Below, piece after piece: positions 44,142 through 52,630 of a stretch of DNA of 64,000 nt. Below the pieces are notes generated by a model, which made no database searches, had not been told where the DNA came from, and saw only the letters and a list, made by a program, of their open reading frames with translations. The stretch's first letter is position 1. Each line of letters opens with the position of its first letter. The position numbers and the translations under genes were made by a program. Source of the DNA: Sphingobacteriales bacterium 50-39 (lineage in GTDB: Bacteria; Bacteroidota; Bacteroidia; Chitinophagales; Chitinophagaceae). Where the stretch lies: the NCBI GenBank assembly GCA_001898505.1, contig MKTZ01000011.1, forward strand, positions 248,001-312,000, given 5' to 3'.

Positions 44142-44889
44142 ACGCACATGGTGGAGCAGCCGGCTGGAAGAGCCGGGGGCATTGCCGGGGACAGGTCTTG
44201 CGGATAAAGAGGCCGCCTGGGATAAGCTATACGACCGCCTGAAAGGATCAAATGCGCCCCGTCGTAAGAGGATCGTTTGGCTCTGGACCGCAGCCGCCTG
44301 TCTCCTGCTGATCGTAGTACCGGTCGCCCTGTTATTAAAGGACGGAATTCACAGCCCTCATTCGGGCACGCTGCCAATTCCAGTAGCCGCCAGGTCAAAT
44401 AAGGAGAATGCGACATCCAAGGATAGGCTGGCCTCCCGTCCAGCCGTGGCTGTCAATCCACGGCACAAAGGCGCCACCCACCCTCACCCGGCTTTGCCTG
44501 AAAATTCCGCCCTGACCCGCCCGGCGCCCGGTCAGTCGCCCCATCCTACATCCGGTCAGCCATCCCATCCAATGTTGGCCCGTCCCGATCTTGACAAGCT
44601 GCTGGCCCATGGCGCCGACACGCTGACCCTGGTCTTTGCCCCCCGTCCCGACCTGTCCAAACCCATAAAAGTGACAGCCACCACACCTATCAAAAAAGAA
44701 CAACGCGTTGTACATATCAATGAGCTCGAACCTTCGCAGCCCACGCCAGCCATGGTAAAAGGCCCGCGCCAGAAGCCAGGCGGCCTGCGTATTGGACTTG
44801 ATCCGCAGGAGACTTTCCGCCCATCTACCACTTACGCCGGGCTGGAAGCGCATTCTATATTGTCACTAAAACACACACAAAACCCATAA
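44119..44889 (+). CDS. Probable anti-sigma factor or membrane partner of the ECF sigma
   Basis: A 256-residue single-pass membrane protein: a cytoplasmic N-terminus of about 50 residues (AAWDKLYDRLK), one helix (about 53-73, IVWLWTAAACLLLIVVPVALLL), and a long extracytoplasmic part rich in Pro, His, Ala and Thr. The layout and the 23-base overlap with the sigma gene suggest it holds the sigma factor, although no standard zinc anti-sigma (HxxxCxxC) motif is seen. Followed by a secreted protein gene 4 bases downstream. Confidence 0.75.
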   Translation: MDNERHNERTWWSSRLEEPGALPGTGLADKEAAWDKLYDRLKGSNAPRRKRIVWLWTAAACLLLIVVPVALLLKDGIHSPHSGTLPIPVAARSNKENATSKDRLASRPAVAVNPRHKGATHPHPALPENSALTRPAPGQSPHPTSGQPSHPMLARPDLDKLLAHGADTLTLVFAPRPDLSKPIKVTATTPIKKEQRVVHINELEPSQPTPAMVKGPRQKPGGLRIGLDPQETFRPSTTYAGLEAHSILSLKHTQNP

Positions 44890-44893
44890 CGTC

Positions 44894-45994
44894 ATGAAGA
44901 GTTTTATTGTCACGATGCTCATCCTTCTGAGCATCCTGGGAAAACTTTGCGCCCAGCCTAATCTCACCATCCGCGCCAGCCGGTCATTCGCAGGAATATC
45001 CGCCGAACACCTCCAAAACCGCTTCTGGATCGACCTGGGCAAAGGCAATCGTCTTTGCCTGGAGCTGGAAGACGGACAGGACCTGGAAAAATTCACCAAC
45101 ATCGACTCGCTCCTGATGGTATTCGTCGCCGACATGAAACCATTCAATGACTCCCTTTCCGACCCCCTCTCCTGGCACCTCATCGATTATGTAGTCGATG
45201 CCGGCGGAAAAAAGAAAGTTCGGTTTCAATCCTTCCGACCCGCCGCCAGCAGCTTTTTGCTCGATCAGACTGAACCTGCCGCCCTCCGCCTCGAACAGGA
45301 CACCATTCAGATCGTGCTCGAATTCCCTGTCACTTCCGGCCGTCGTCACGATGGCATCCGGCAGGACCGCCTCAGCCTTTACCTGAACAATTACCATGAG
45401 ATATCCAACTATATCACCGGAGGATTGAACGAGAAGATCCGCTGGCTGCAAAAGAATGTCAACGGGTATTGGGTGCGCGATAAAAACATCTACCGCGCAG
45501 AGAAGGACCCCAGCATCTCCGCACCCTTGCCCGCCGGATATATTGCTGCCAGCAACGACCAGCTCTACTCCATCATACAGGTCAACATGGGAAATTATAA
45601 GAATTATTTCGCGCCCTCCTTCAGCCTGGGCGTCGGTTTTAGCTTCAAAAGAGAAGAAAGCACCCGCCGGCTCATGTTCATGTGGCAGCCCCTCTTCCTG
45701 TTCGGCACTAACGCCCAGGGCCATCTGCAGACCTATCGAAATGAGTTCGTCGTCGTCAATATCTTCAGGGATTGGAACAAGCCGAACCAGGTCCATTATA
45801 TCAACTTCAACCCATCCATTTCCTTTGGCTTTATGGTCCGTCGCGACGGGGATTTTTTTCAGAAGAACAGCTACTTTTTAGGCATAGGCCACGTGAACCT
45901 GCTTAAACATGCCATCGAACTTCAGCCCGGCATGTACTTTCATGACCTTTTTAAAGAAGCGACCCCTTCCATCAGACTTAATTTCAATCTTTAA
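44894..45994 (+). CDS. Secreted protein, possible outer-membrane beta-barrel
   Basis: A 366-residue protein. Signal peptide 1-20 (LGKLCAQ). The N-terminal half is beta-rich (LTIRASRSFAGISAEHLQNRFWIDLGKGNRLCLELED). From about residue 225 amphipathic strands alternate (SIIQVNMGNYKNYFAPSFSLGVGFSF, RLMFMWQPLFLF, YRNEFVVVNIF, HYINFNPSISFGFMV, IELQPGMYFHDLF) and the last residue pattern (SIRLNFNL) fits a barrel C-terminus. Part of the sigma operon, so perhaps its output or signal sensor. No family recognised. Overlaps the convergent DUF885 gene by 11 bases. Confidence 0.7.
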   Translation: MKSFIVTMLILLSILGKLCAQPNLTIRASRSFAGISAEHLQNRFWIDLGKGNRLCLELEDGQDLEKFTNIDSLLMVFVADMKPFNDSLSDPLSWHLIDYVVDAGGKKKVRFQSFRPAASSFLLDQTEPAALRLEQDTIQIVLEFPVTSGRRHDGIRQDRLSLYLNNYHEISNYITGGLNEKIRWLQKNVNGYWVRDKNIYRAEKDPSISAPLPAGYIAASNDQLYSIIQVNMGNYKNYFAPSFSLGVGFSFKREESTRRLMFMWQPLFLFGTNAQGHLQTYRNEFVVVNIFRDWNKPNQVHYINFNPSISFGFMVRRDGDFFQKNSYFLGIGHVNLLKHAIELQPGMYFHDLFKEATPSIRLNFNL

Positions 45995-47756
45995 CCCCCG
46001 CCGCCCATGCATCCATCTTCTTTTCCAGCACTTCCAACGGCATCGCCCCATCTTTCAGGATCTCATCGTGGAAGTCCGCCAGATGAAATTTGTCCTTCAG
46101 CTCCGCCTCATATTTACTGCGCAGCTCCCGTATCTTGAGGGCGCCGATCTTGTAACCCAGCGCCTGACCCGGTATTGCCATATAGCGCTCGATCTCGGCC
46201 GTAGCTCCGTCCAGGGAGATAGCCTCATTATCCATCATATATTTGATAGCCTCTTCACGGGTCATTCCCTTCGTATGTATCGCAACGTCCACTACCAGGC
46301 GAATGGCCCGGTGGATCTCATCCCCCAGCGCACCCATATATTGATATGGGTCCGTATACAGCCCCAGCTCCTTGCCCAGCGACTCGCAATATAAAGCCCA
46401 CCCCTCCACATACGCATTGTTCCCGCCAAATCTCCGGAATGCCGGCAGCAGACTGTCCTCCTGCTGAAGAGAGATCTGATAGTGATGACCCGGAATGGCT
46501 TCATGGAGGAAAAGGGACTCCATACCCGAAGTGATATTGAAAGTAGTCGCATCCAGAATAGGAACATAAAAGACGCCGGGACGCTTCCCATCCGCCGAAC
46601 CCTGTAAATATTCAGCACTTGCGCTGGCAGCCCGGAAGGCCTCCGTCTGACGGATCTCGAACCCCGTCCTCGGAACATGGTGGAACATCGTAGCCAGCTG
46701 CGGCTGCATCGTTTGATGGATCTTCCCGAACGCATCCAGCACTTCCTTCGGCGTCTTGTAAGGCATGAATCGTTTGTCCGTTCTCATATATTCAAAAAAT
46801 GCGGGCAGATCCCCTTTGAACCCCACGGCCTTCCGCACACTGTCCATTATCCCCCGGATACGCGCCACTTCACGCAATCCCGTCTGGTAGATCTCTTCCG
46901 GGCTCTTGCTCGTCGTCGTCTGATCCCGCACCAGATAGGCATACCAGTCAGCACCACCCGGCAACGCACCAATACCCGAGCTCGCCCTGGCCTTTGGCAG
47001 GTATTCATTTTTTAAGAAATCCGCCAGCTTCTTATAGGAAGGCACGACCTGCTCCTTTATCACCGCCACATAATCGTTCTTCAACCGCGCGATCACAGCC
47101 GTATCGGACGTCACCTTTTCCAGCCTGGTGGCGGGCGTGTAAAAAAGGCTTTTCTCCGGCTGGTCCGTCACCAGCGCCTGCATCTGCGGGATCATTTTTA
47201 TCACCAGCGCCTTTGGTAATACAATACCCGCCGGGATCCCTTTTCTAAAATAGGCGATGGCGCTGTCCGTCCATGGACCAAAGGCACGCGCCCGCTTCAG
47301 CCAGTCCTCGTGATCCTTCACCGAGTTGAAGGGCTGGAAACCATCGCCACTGCCCAATTGCCCCATCGTCAGCGGCAGGGCATAGAACTGGTTGAAAGGT
47401 GTATAATAATAGGGATATGTAAATGCTTCTATGCGAGTGCCCGTCTCCCATTGGAGAATATCATAGCTGATACCATCATCCGCGCTCAGCTTGCTTCGAT
47501 CCCATTTGCCGAGCCCTTCCCGAACCCGGGTGTAGAAATTCTTCAATGAGTCACGATAGCCGTCGGTGAAGTCGGCAGGCAGCAGGTCATTATAGCGCGT
47601 ATAGCCATTTTGCGTGGCTTCCAGGGGTAGAAGGCGCATCCTGCCCTCGAAATAGTCGTTGAGATACTGTGCGAATTCCTTGTTGTTCTCATGTGCCGAA
47701 GACGCTGGAGTATCCTTTGGCATTAACTTACAGCCTATCAGACATGCAAATAACAT
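45984..47756 (-). CDS. DUF885 family putative metallopeptidase lipoprotein
   Basis: A 590-residue protein of the DUF885 family, which includes secreted dipeptidase-like enzymes. The metal motif is FLHEAIPGHHYQISLQQEDSLL (HExxPGHH), followed by YVEGWALYCESLGKELG and ATAEIERYMAIPGQALGYKIGALKIRELR, all family-typical. The first ATG (47756) gives a very short signal ending in LIGC (Cys9). The frame is open upstream, but that DNA is repeat R9, so the original N-terminus may have been lost or replaced. Confidence 0.88.
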   Translation of the reverse strand: MLFACLIGCKLMPKDTPASSAHENNKEFAQYLNDYFEGRMRLLPLEATQNGYTRYNDLLPADFTDGYRDSLKNFYTRVREGLGKWDRSKLSADDGISYDILQWETGTRIEAFTYPYYYTPFNQFYALPLTMGQLGSGDGFQPFNSVKDHEDWLKRARAFGPWTDSAIAYFRKGIPAGIVLPKALVIKMIPQMQALVTDQPEKSLFYTPATRLEKVTSDTAVIARLKNDYVAVIKEQVVPSYKKLADFLKNEYLPKARASSGIGALPGGADWYAYLVRDQTTTSKSPEEIYQTGLREVARIRGIMDSVRKAVGFKGDLPAFFEYMRTDKRFMPYKTPKEVLDAFGKIHQTMQPQLATMFHHVPRTGFEIRQTEAFRAASASAEYLQGSADGKRPGVFYVPILDATTFNITSGMESLFLHEAIPGHHYQISLQQEDSLLPAFRRFGGNNAYVEGWALYCESLGKELGLYTDPYQYMGALGDEIHRAIRLVVDVAIHTKGMTREEAIKYMMDNEAISLDGATAEIERYMAIPGQALGYKIGALKIRELRSKYEAELKDKFHLADFHDEILKDGAMPLEVLEKKMDAWAAGVKD

Positions 47757-47784
47757 AAGGGAGAGAGTAGCCGAAGAAATAAGT

Positions 47785-47975
47785 GCAGGAATTGGTCTTG
47801 TCCAAAAAATAGACCAATTCCCGCATATGGCTAATGTCTGTAGGAGCTTCGAAGACCTGCTTCGCCACGAGAGCTTCGCTCGTATCCTTCGTCGGTTCCA
47901 ACACTGTTGGACCCTTCCTCGGATACCTCGGTCGGGACCTCCGGTCCTGGACGAACCGCTGAAAGCGGTTCCTGG
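47785..47975 (+). repeat. Structured intergenic repeat, copy R9 (full, longest)
   Basis: Module A: GCAGGAATTGGTCT (47785-47798) with AGACCAATTCCCGC (47811-47824). It pairs GGTCT/AGACC where R1 has GGGCT/AGCCC, a compensatory change. Linker GCTAATGTCTG, an extended B module, and a final hairpin GAACCGCT-GAA-AGCGGTTC (47953-47971). Module A faces the DUF885 start 29 bases away; loop on the minus strand CTATTTTTTG. Confidence 0.9.
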
Positions 47976-48151
47976 TAATTGTCTCATTGCGCGTATAGTT
48001 TGAAAATAAATAGGAACATGCGGCGTATATACCCGCCAAAATCGTCGGATATTAGGTTTTTCTATATACAATTGTCTCTTTAACTGTTTTTTGGCATTAA
48101 ATTCGCCTTATTTTTGCACACGTTAAAATAACTTTTTTCGTTTGTTGACAT

Positions 48152-48159
48152 TATCTTTG
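48152..48159 (+). promoter_or_regulatory. -7 box TATCTTTG for the OmpA-family gene
   Basis: Matches TAnnTTTG and lies about 85 bases upstream of the ATG, giving a long AT-rich leader. A T-run at the -33 position is only a weak match. Confidence 0.45.
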
Positions 48160-48242
48160 ACATTATTCTATTCATCGCCAGGTGATCGTTTACCCCTCTG
48201 CGATTAGGAATAATCTATTTTTTTTAAAAAAATGATATTACC

Positions 48243-49109
48243 ATGAAGCTTAAACAGACCCTTTTGTTCGGTGTTCTCTCGGTATTACTTTTCTCATGCG
48301 TTAGCCAAAAGAAATTTAAAGCCGCACAGGCCAAGATCGACTCCCTGACCGCCGCCAACGCCAAGCTTGCCAGCGACCTGAAGAATTGTAATGACCTTAC
48401 TGCCCAGGACGCCAGCCAAAAGACAGCTCTTCAGCAGCAGATCGATGCGCTTAACAAACAAATCGATTTCCTGAAGCAGAATCACGACGCTACGCTTAAG
48501 CAACTGCAGGATCTTTCTGTTATCTCCAACTCACAGGCAGAAAGCATCAAAAAATCTTTGGATAACATCGGTTCAAAAGATGCTTATATCCAGAACCTGC
48601 AGAATGAGCTGGCTCACAAAGACAGCCTGAACATGGCCCTGGTGATGAACCTGAAAGGCGCCATCGGCAACATGGACGACAAGGACATCAACATCAAGGT
48701 CGACAAGGGGGTTATCTATATCGACATCTCCGACAAGCTGCTCTTCAAGAGCGCCAGCTACGAAGTCAACGAAGCAGCCAAGACTGTACTCGGCAAAGTT
48801 GCTGCGGTGCTGAAAGCTCAGCCCGACATCGAGTTCATGGTAGAAGGCCACACCGACAACAAGGCTTACCACCGCGCCGGTCAGCTGAAAGACAACTGGG
48901 ACCTTTCTGTAAAGCGTGCAACCTCTGTTGTTAGGATCCTGCAAGGTCAATATGGCCTCGACCCCGCTCATATCACTGCAGCCGGTCGTGGCGAATATGT
49001 ACCTGTTGCCACCAACGATACAGACGAAGGACGCGCTGCTAACCGCCGCACCCGTATCGTGATCCTGCCTCAGCTGGATCAGTTCTTCAAATTACTGGAA
49101 AAGAAATAA
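48243..49109 (+). CDS. OmpA family lipoprotein with coiled coil
   Basis: A 288-residue outer-membrane lipoprotein. Signal with Cys19 (LLFSC). A long coiled coil (about 25-115) leads to the OmpA C-terminal peptidoglycan-binding domain (about 165-285): YEVNEAAKTVLGKVAAVLKAQPDIEFMVEGHTDN, then LSVKRATSVVRIL, AAGRGEYVPVATNDTDEGRAANRRTRIVIL. Links the outer membrane to peptidoglycan. Single gene with its own promoter region and a strong terminator, fitting abundant expression. Confidence 0.95.
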   Translation: MKLKQTLLFGVLSVLLFSCVSQKKFKAAQAKIDSLTAANAKLASDLKNCNDLTAQDASQKTALQQQIDALNKQIDFLKQNHDATLKQLQDLSVISNSQAESIKKSLDNIGSKDAYIQNLQNELAHKDSLNMALVMNLKGAIGNMDDKDINIKVDKGVIYIDISDKLLFKSASYEVNEAAKTVLGKVAAVLKAQPDIEFMVEGHTDNKAYHRAGQLKDNWDLSVKRATSVVRILQGQYGLDPAHITAAGRGEYVPVATNDTDEGRAANRRTRIVILPQLDQFFKLLEKK

Positions 49110-49126
49110 GTGTAACATACTAGCGG

Positions 49127-49160
49127 CGCCGTCCACCTTGGTGGGCGGCGTCTTTTTTTT
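49127..49160 (+). terminator. Intrinsic terminator after the OmpA-family gene
   Basis: Stem CGCCGTCCACC (49127-49137) with GGTGGGCGGCG (49140-49150), 11 pairs including one G-T, then nine T. Confidence 0.92.
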
Positions 49161-49235
49161 TGCCCCAGTCGATCATTTTAACTGGTAAAATACGTTATTT
49201 GTATTTATTGTTTTAGCCCAATAGGAACCCGGCTT

Positions 49236-51608
49236 ATGGTGGTAGCTTTACGCAAAATAGGGTGGACCCTGCTAACTTCGCTCATTTGTCTTACCTGTTT
49301 TGCACACCGGGAGCCGGATCATGACGCACAAAAAGGAGTGCTGGACCTGCGTAATGCCGATCTTTTCGACCATCCCGTAAAGCTTCATGGTGAATGGAAA
49401 TTTTATTGGATGCACCTGCTCTCCCCCGACAACCTCACATCCGCCACCCCTGACGTTGCTCCCTATCCACGTCTTTGGAAGGATCTTAGCCTCCATGGTC
49501 GGAAATACCCAACCCAGGGATATGCCACCTACTCGCTCACCGTGCTCTTGCCCAAGAGACGGCCGCGCATAGGATTGGAGGTGCCGGATACCTATTGCTC
49601 CTATAAATTATTTGTCAACGGCGCCGTGCAATCCCAGAATGGCCAGCCCGATACTACAAGAGACGCTTCCACCCCCTTCTGGGCTACCCGCACCGTCGTA
49701 TTGCCCGCCGGGGAGACGGATACACTGCGGGTAGTAATACAGATCGCCAACTTCTGGCATGCCAAGGGTGGACCCTACAAAGAAATTCTTTTGGGGAATA
49801 AGGACGATCTTATCCTGAAAAAATACCAGGATGCGGCATATGATTTTACGCTGGCAGGCTGTCTCTTTATGGGCGGGCTCTTTTTCCTGGGCCTGTTCAT
49901 TTTTGGCCGCCACGACAAGACCACTCTTTACTTTTCCCTGTTCTGCCTGATATACAGCTATCGCATGGTGGGCACCGACACGTACACCCTGCATTTGCTC
50001 TTTTCCGACCTCTCCTGGTTCGTTACCATACGGATAGAATACCTGAGCTTGTCGCTGAGCGTAGCCCTGTTCTCCCTATATACCCGGCACCTTTATCCCA
50101 ACGACACGCATCCCACGTTCATGAAAGGGATGATCTGGTTCTGCCATTTGTATACAGCCATCATTATTTTGACCCCGCCAACTATCTTCACGCGGTTTAT
50201 GACGACCTTTCTCGTGGTGATGTTCTTTTGCATCGCCTACGCCATGTACGTCTACATAAGAGCAGCCCGGCACAAACGCAGCGGCTCGCTCTTCGCACTG
50301 CTAAGCACCGCGGTCATGTTGTTCGTGTTCCTGCTGTTGAACCTCCATTTCTTTGGGTTCATCCCGCCATTACGTCCCGTCATATTCACAGGATATATTT
50401 CTTTCTTCTTTTTACAGTCCCTCTCGCTGTCCCACCGTTTTGCCCATACCTTCAAACAGGCGGCCTTCCAGGCACAGCAGGGTCTTCGGGCCAAGTCGGA
50501 GTTCCTCTCCACTATGTCCCATGAGATAAGGACGCCCCTGAATGCGGTCATTGGAATGACCCATTTGTTGTTGCGAAATGAACCGCGAGCCGATCAGAAA
50601 GAAGACCTGGGCGTATTGCTTTTCTCCGCCAACAACCTTCTTTCCATCGTCAATAATATCCTCGATTATAACAAGATCGAAGAAGGGAAGATAGGGTTCG
50701 AACAGATACCTATGGACCTGCCCGCCATCGCCCGCAATATCGTTGCCGGTCTTCAAAACGCCGCCGGCGAAAAAGGTATTTCCCTGCTGCTCGAAGTGGA
50801 CGAGAGACTGGACAGAAAGCTCGTCGGTGATCCTACCCGCACAAGCCAGGTAATAAACAACCTCGTACACAACGCCGTAAAATTTACAAAGGAAGGCTCC
50901 GTCCGGCTGATCATCCATGTAGAGACGCTTACACGGGATGCCGCCACCGTCCTTGTAAAGGTAGTGGACACCGGTATCGGCATTGCACGGGAAAAACAAA
51001 GCATGATCTTCGACAGATTCACACAAGCCGATTCTTCTACCTCCCGCAGCTACGGGGGTACAGGACTAGGCCTCGCCATTACTAAGCGGATACTGGAGCT
51101 GCAGGGTGTTGTATTGCAATTGAAAAGCGAGCCCGGCAAAGGCTCCGAATTTTATTTTACCCAGACCTTCTCCTTTAGCAATGAGGCCATCGGCGAGCGG
51201 ACCGTATCTTCCAACTACACTTTCCGCGACCAGCTGTTAAAAGGCATCACTATATTATTGGTAGAGGACAACCCATTGAACGTCCTCGTGGCGCAGACCA
51301 TGCTGGAAAATTGTGGAGCCACAGTAGATGTGGCGACCAATGGATTGGAAGCCCTGGATAAGCTGGATGCAAGCCGCCACCGCCTCGTCCTGATGGACCT
51401 CCATATGCCCGAAATGGATGGTTACGAAGCTACCATACTCCTGCGCAAAAGAGGAGAGACCCTGCCCATCATCGCGCTCACCGCCAGCACGCCCAAAGAA
51501 GTAGAGAGCGAAGCCTATGCCGCCGGTCTCACCGATGTCATCGTAAAACCCTTCGACCCCGACGATCTCTATCGCGTCATCCTGCAGCACGCAGGACCTG
51601 CTGCCTAG
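49236..51608 (+). CDS. 7TM hybrid sensor histidine kinase/response regulator
   Basis: A 790-residue membrane sensor. Signal peptide 1-23; the extracellular 7TMR-DISM-type beta-domain (about 35-190: VKLHGEWKFYWMHLL, YATYSLTVLLP, YCSYKLFVNGA); seven membrane helices (about 205-400); HisKA with phospho-acceptor His429 (MSHEIRTPLNAVIGM); HATPase (NLVHNAVKFTKEG, DTGIGI, GGTGLGLAI); and a C-terminal receiver with Glu677-Asp678, phospho-Asp721 (LMDLHMPEMDGYEAT) and Lys771. All catalytic residues are present. The extracellular module probably binds a carbohydrate-like ligand. No obvious target gene is adjacent. Confidence 0.96.
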   Translation: MVVALRKIGWTLLTSLICLTCFAHREPDHDAQKGVLDLRNADLFDHPVKLHGEWKFYWMHLLSPDNLTSATPDVAPYPRLWKDLSLHGRKYPTQGYATYSLTVLLPKRRPRIGLEVPDTYCSYKLFVNGAVQSQNGQPDTTRDASTPFWATRTVVLPAGETDTLRVVIQIANFWHAKGGPYKEILLGNKDDLILKKYQDAAYDFTLAGCLFMGGLFFLGLFIFGRHDKTTLYFSLFCLIYSYRMVGTDTYTLHLLFSDLSWFVTIRIEYLSLSLSVALFSLYTRHLYPNDTHPTFMKGMIWFCHLYTAIIILTPPTIFTRFMTTFLVVMFFCIAYAMYVYIRAARHKRSGSLFALLSTAVMLFVFLLLNLHFFGFIPPLRPVIFTGYISFFFLQSLSLSHRFAHTFKQAAFQAQQGLRAKSEFLSTMSHEIRTPLNAVIGMTHLLLRNEPRADQKEDLGVLLFSANNLLSIVNNILDYNKIEEGKIGFEQIPMDLPAIARNIVAGLQNAAGEKGISLLLEVDERLDRKLVGDPTRTSQVINNLVHNAVKFTKEGSVRLIIHVETLTRDAATVLVKVVDTGIGIAREKQSMIFDRFTQADSSTSRSYGGTGLGLAITKRILELQGVVLQLKSEPGKGSEFYFTQTFSFSNEAIGERTVSSNYTFRDQLLKGITILLVEDNPLNVLVAQTMLENCGATVDVATNGLEALDKLDASRHRLVLMDLHMPEMDGYEATILLRKRGETLPIIALTASTPKEVESEAYAAGLTDVIVKPFDPDDLYRVILQHAGPAA

Positions 51609-51663
51609 CAGCCGCAGCAGGCGACTTGTCCAATGTGTTGTCCTGGGGGGAAGAAATATAAAT

Positions 51664-51690
51664 AAGGCGGCCCGTCGGACCGCCTTTTCT
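51664..51690. terminator. Bidirectional terminator between the sensor kinase and the small helical gene
   Basis: AAGGCGG (51664-51670) pairs with CCGCCTT (51680-51686), followed by TTTTCTT on plus. The minus side is AT-rich (ATTTATATTT). Confidence 0.7.
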
Positions 51691-51723
51691 TGAGCGCCCA
51701 CTGAAGGGCCGGGCGCCAATTTT

Positions 51724-51999
51724 TTACTGAGGCTTTTCTTCTTCTTTTCCCGTAAGCTTATCCCAGACCCCTTTTGCCTTGTCCGTCAGATCATGGATCT
51801 TTTCGTTTGCTTCATCCCGTAGGTGCTCCAGGTTCTCCTTCATTTCCCCTGACTTTACTTTGTCCCAGGTTTCACCCGCCTTTTGCTTGATGTCATCGGC
51901 AAATTCGCCTGCCTTACCCTTTAATTCTTCGAGCTTTTCAGCTGCCTGGTCTTTTAAGGCGCTGGCCTTGTCACTCCAGGATTCGTTTGGATTCGACAT
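51724..51999 (-). CDS. Small LEA-like/YtxH-like amphipathic helical protein
   Basis: A 91-residue, very hydrophilic protein made of repeated helices (SWSDKASALKDQAAEKLEELKGKAGEFADDIKQKAGETWDKVKSG...). The 11-residue periodicity with K/E/A/D matches LEA or apolipoprotein-type stress proteins. Could stabilise membranes or proteins under desiccation or osmotic stress; this is inference. It is convergent with the sensor kinase. Confidence 0.75.
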   Translation of the reverse strand: MSNPNESWSDKASALKDQAAEKLEELKGKAGEFADDIKQKAGETWDKVKSGEMKENLEHLRDEANEKIHDLTDKAKGVWDKLTGKEEEKPQ

Positions 52000-52047
52000 A
52001 GAAAGATGATTTAAAAGTGATGTAATAAAAACAATACCTGATTACGG

Positions 52048-52080
52048 ATAACGAACCCAAGGTTCGCTCGGACCGAAAAC
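52048..52080 (-). repeat. Structured-repeat fragment R10 (weak)
   Basis: AACGAACC-CAA-GGTTCG, then CTCGGACCGA. It resembles the first stem of the B module, but the GAA hairpin and linker are damaged. It lies next to the stop of the minus-strand gene at 52080. Confidence 0.45.
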
Positions 52081-52553
52081 TACTTTAAGAGACTTAATGC
52101 TTTGTCAAAGGCCGGACGTTTGCTGGCCCAGCTGCTGAGAAAGGCTTCGGGTTTTAGTCCTCCTTCCAGGTTCTTCAACATCCCGCCCGCATCGGAGAGT
52201 GTTTTCACGGTACCGGCAGCTTGCGTGATGCTGCCGACATTGAAGCCCTGCTTGAACATAGAGGGTTTGATAAAACTGGTCAACGAAGATACGCTTTTCG
52301 CCATGCTGATGGCATCGGAAACTTTACCGGCGGCGCTCAGCCAATTGGTCTTACCCCCGCTGGCCCAGCTGCTCAAAAGAGAGGTGGGTTTTAGCGCCCC
52401 GGCAAATTGTGTCAACAGGCTGCCGGGACTGGGTGATGAGCCACCCGCCTTGGAGAGAACATCTTTTAACTGTGCCTGCGATGTGGTGGCAGTCAGGCCG
52501 ATCACGAATAATAGCAGAAGGAATCTTTTTGGTAGGAAGGTGATGCTGGTCAT
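52080..52553 (-). CDS. Secreted protein with repeated LKPxxxLSSWAS units
   Basis: A 157-residue exported protein. The ATG at 52553 gives a signal peptide (residues about 1-27, TATTSQAQ). The mature part contains two matching units, FAGALKPTSLLSSWASGGKTNW and LEGGLKPEAFLSSWASKRPAF, separated by about 80 residues, and a GSLLTQF/GGMLKNL partner segment. No family recognised. Probably periplasmic, helical. The duplication suggests a structural or assembly role. Confidence 0.7.
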   Translation of the reverse strand: MTSITFLPKRFLLLLFVIGLTATTSQAQLKDVLSKAGGSSPSPGSLLTQFAGALKPTSLLSSWASGGKTNWLSAAGKVSDAISMAKSVSSLTSFIKPSMFKQGFNVGSITQAAGTVKTLSDAGGMLKNLEGGLKPEAFLSSWASKRPAFDKALSLLK

Positions 52554-52630
52554 GGCATTTTTCTTAAATATAAGACCTTTCCCCCATATAAAGAGTGCCA
52601 TGCGACGGTTATCTTCTTGTTAACGGGCCA

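Larger units (their letters stand above)
47757..48242. other. Intergenic region with repeat R9 and the ompA-like promoter
   Basis: 486 bases without a gene: repeat R9 (47785-47975), then an AT-rich stretch with TATTTTTG (48109-48116), the direct repeat TTGACATTAT at 48145 and 48157, a -7 box TATCTTTG, and an 80-base AT-rich leader to the OmpA gene. Confidence 0.65.

Noticed and set aside
44984-45796. 270-residue minus-strand frame opposite the barrel-like protein
   Set aside because: Antisense to the sigma operon's third gene, which has a signal peptide and coupled spacing.
52102-52623. 173-residue plus-strand frame opposite the LSSWAS protein, similar in length
   Set aside because: The minus-strand product has a proper signal peptide and internal repeat; the plus frame has neither.
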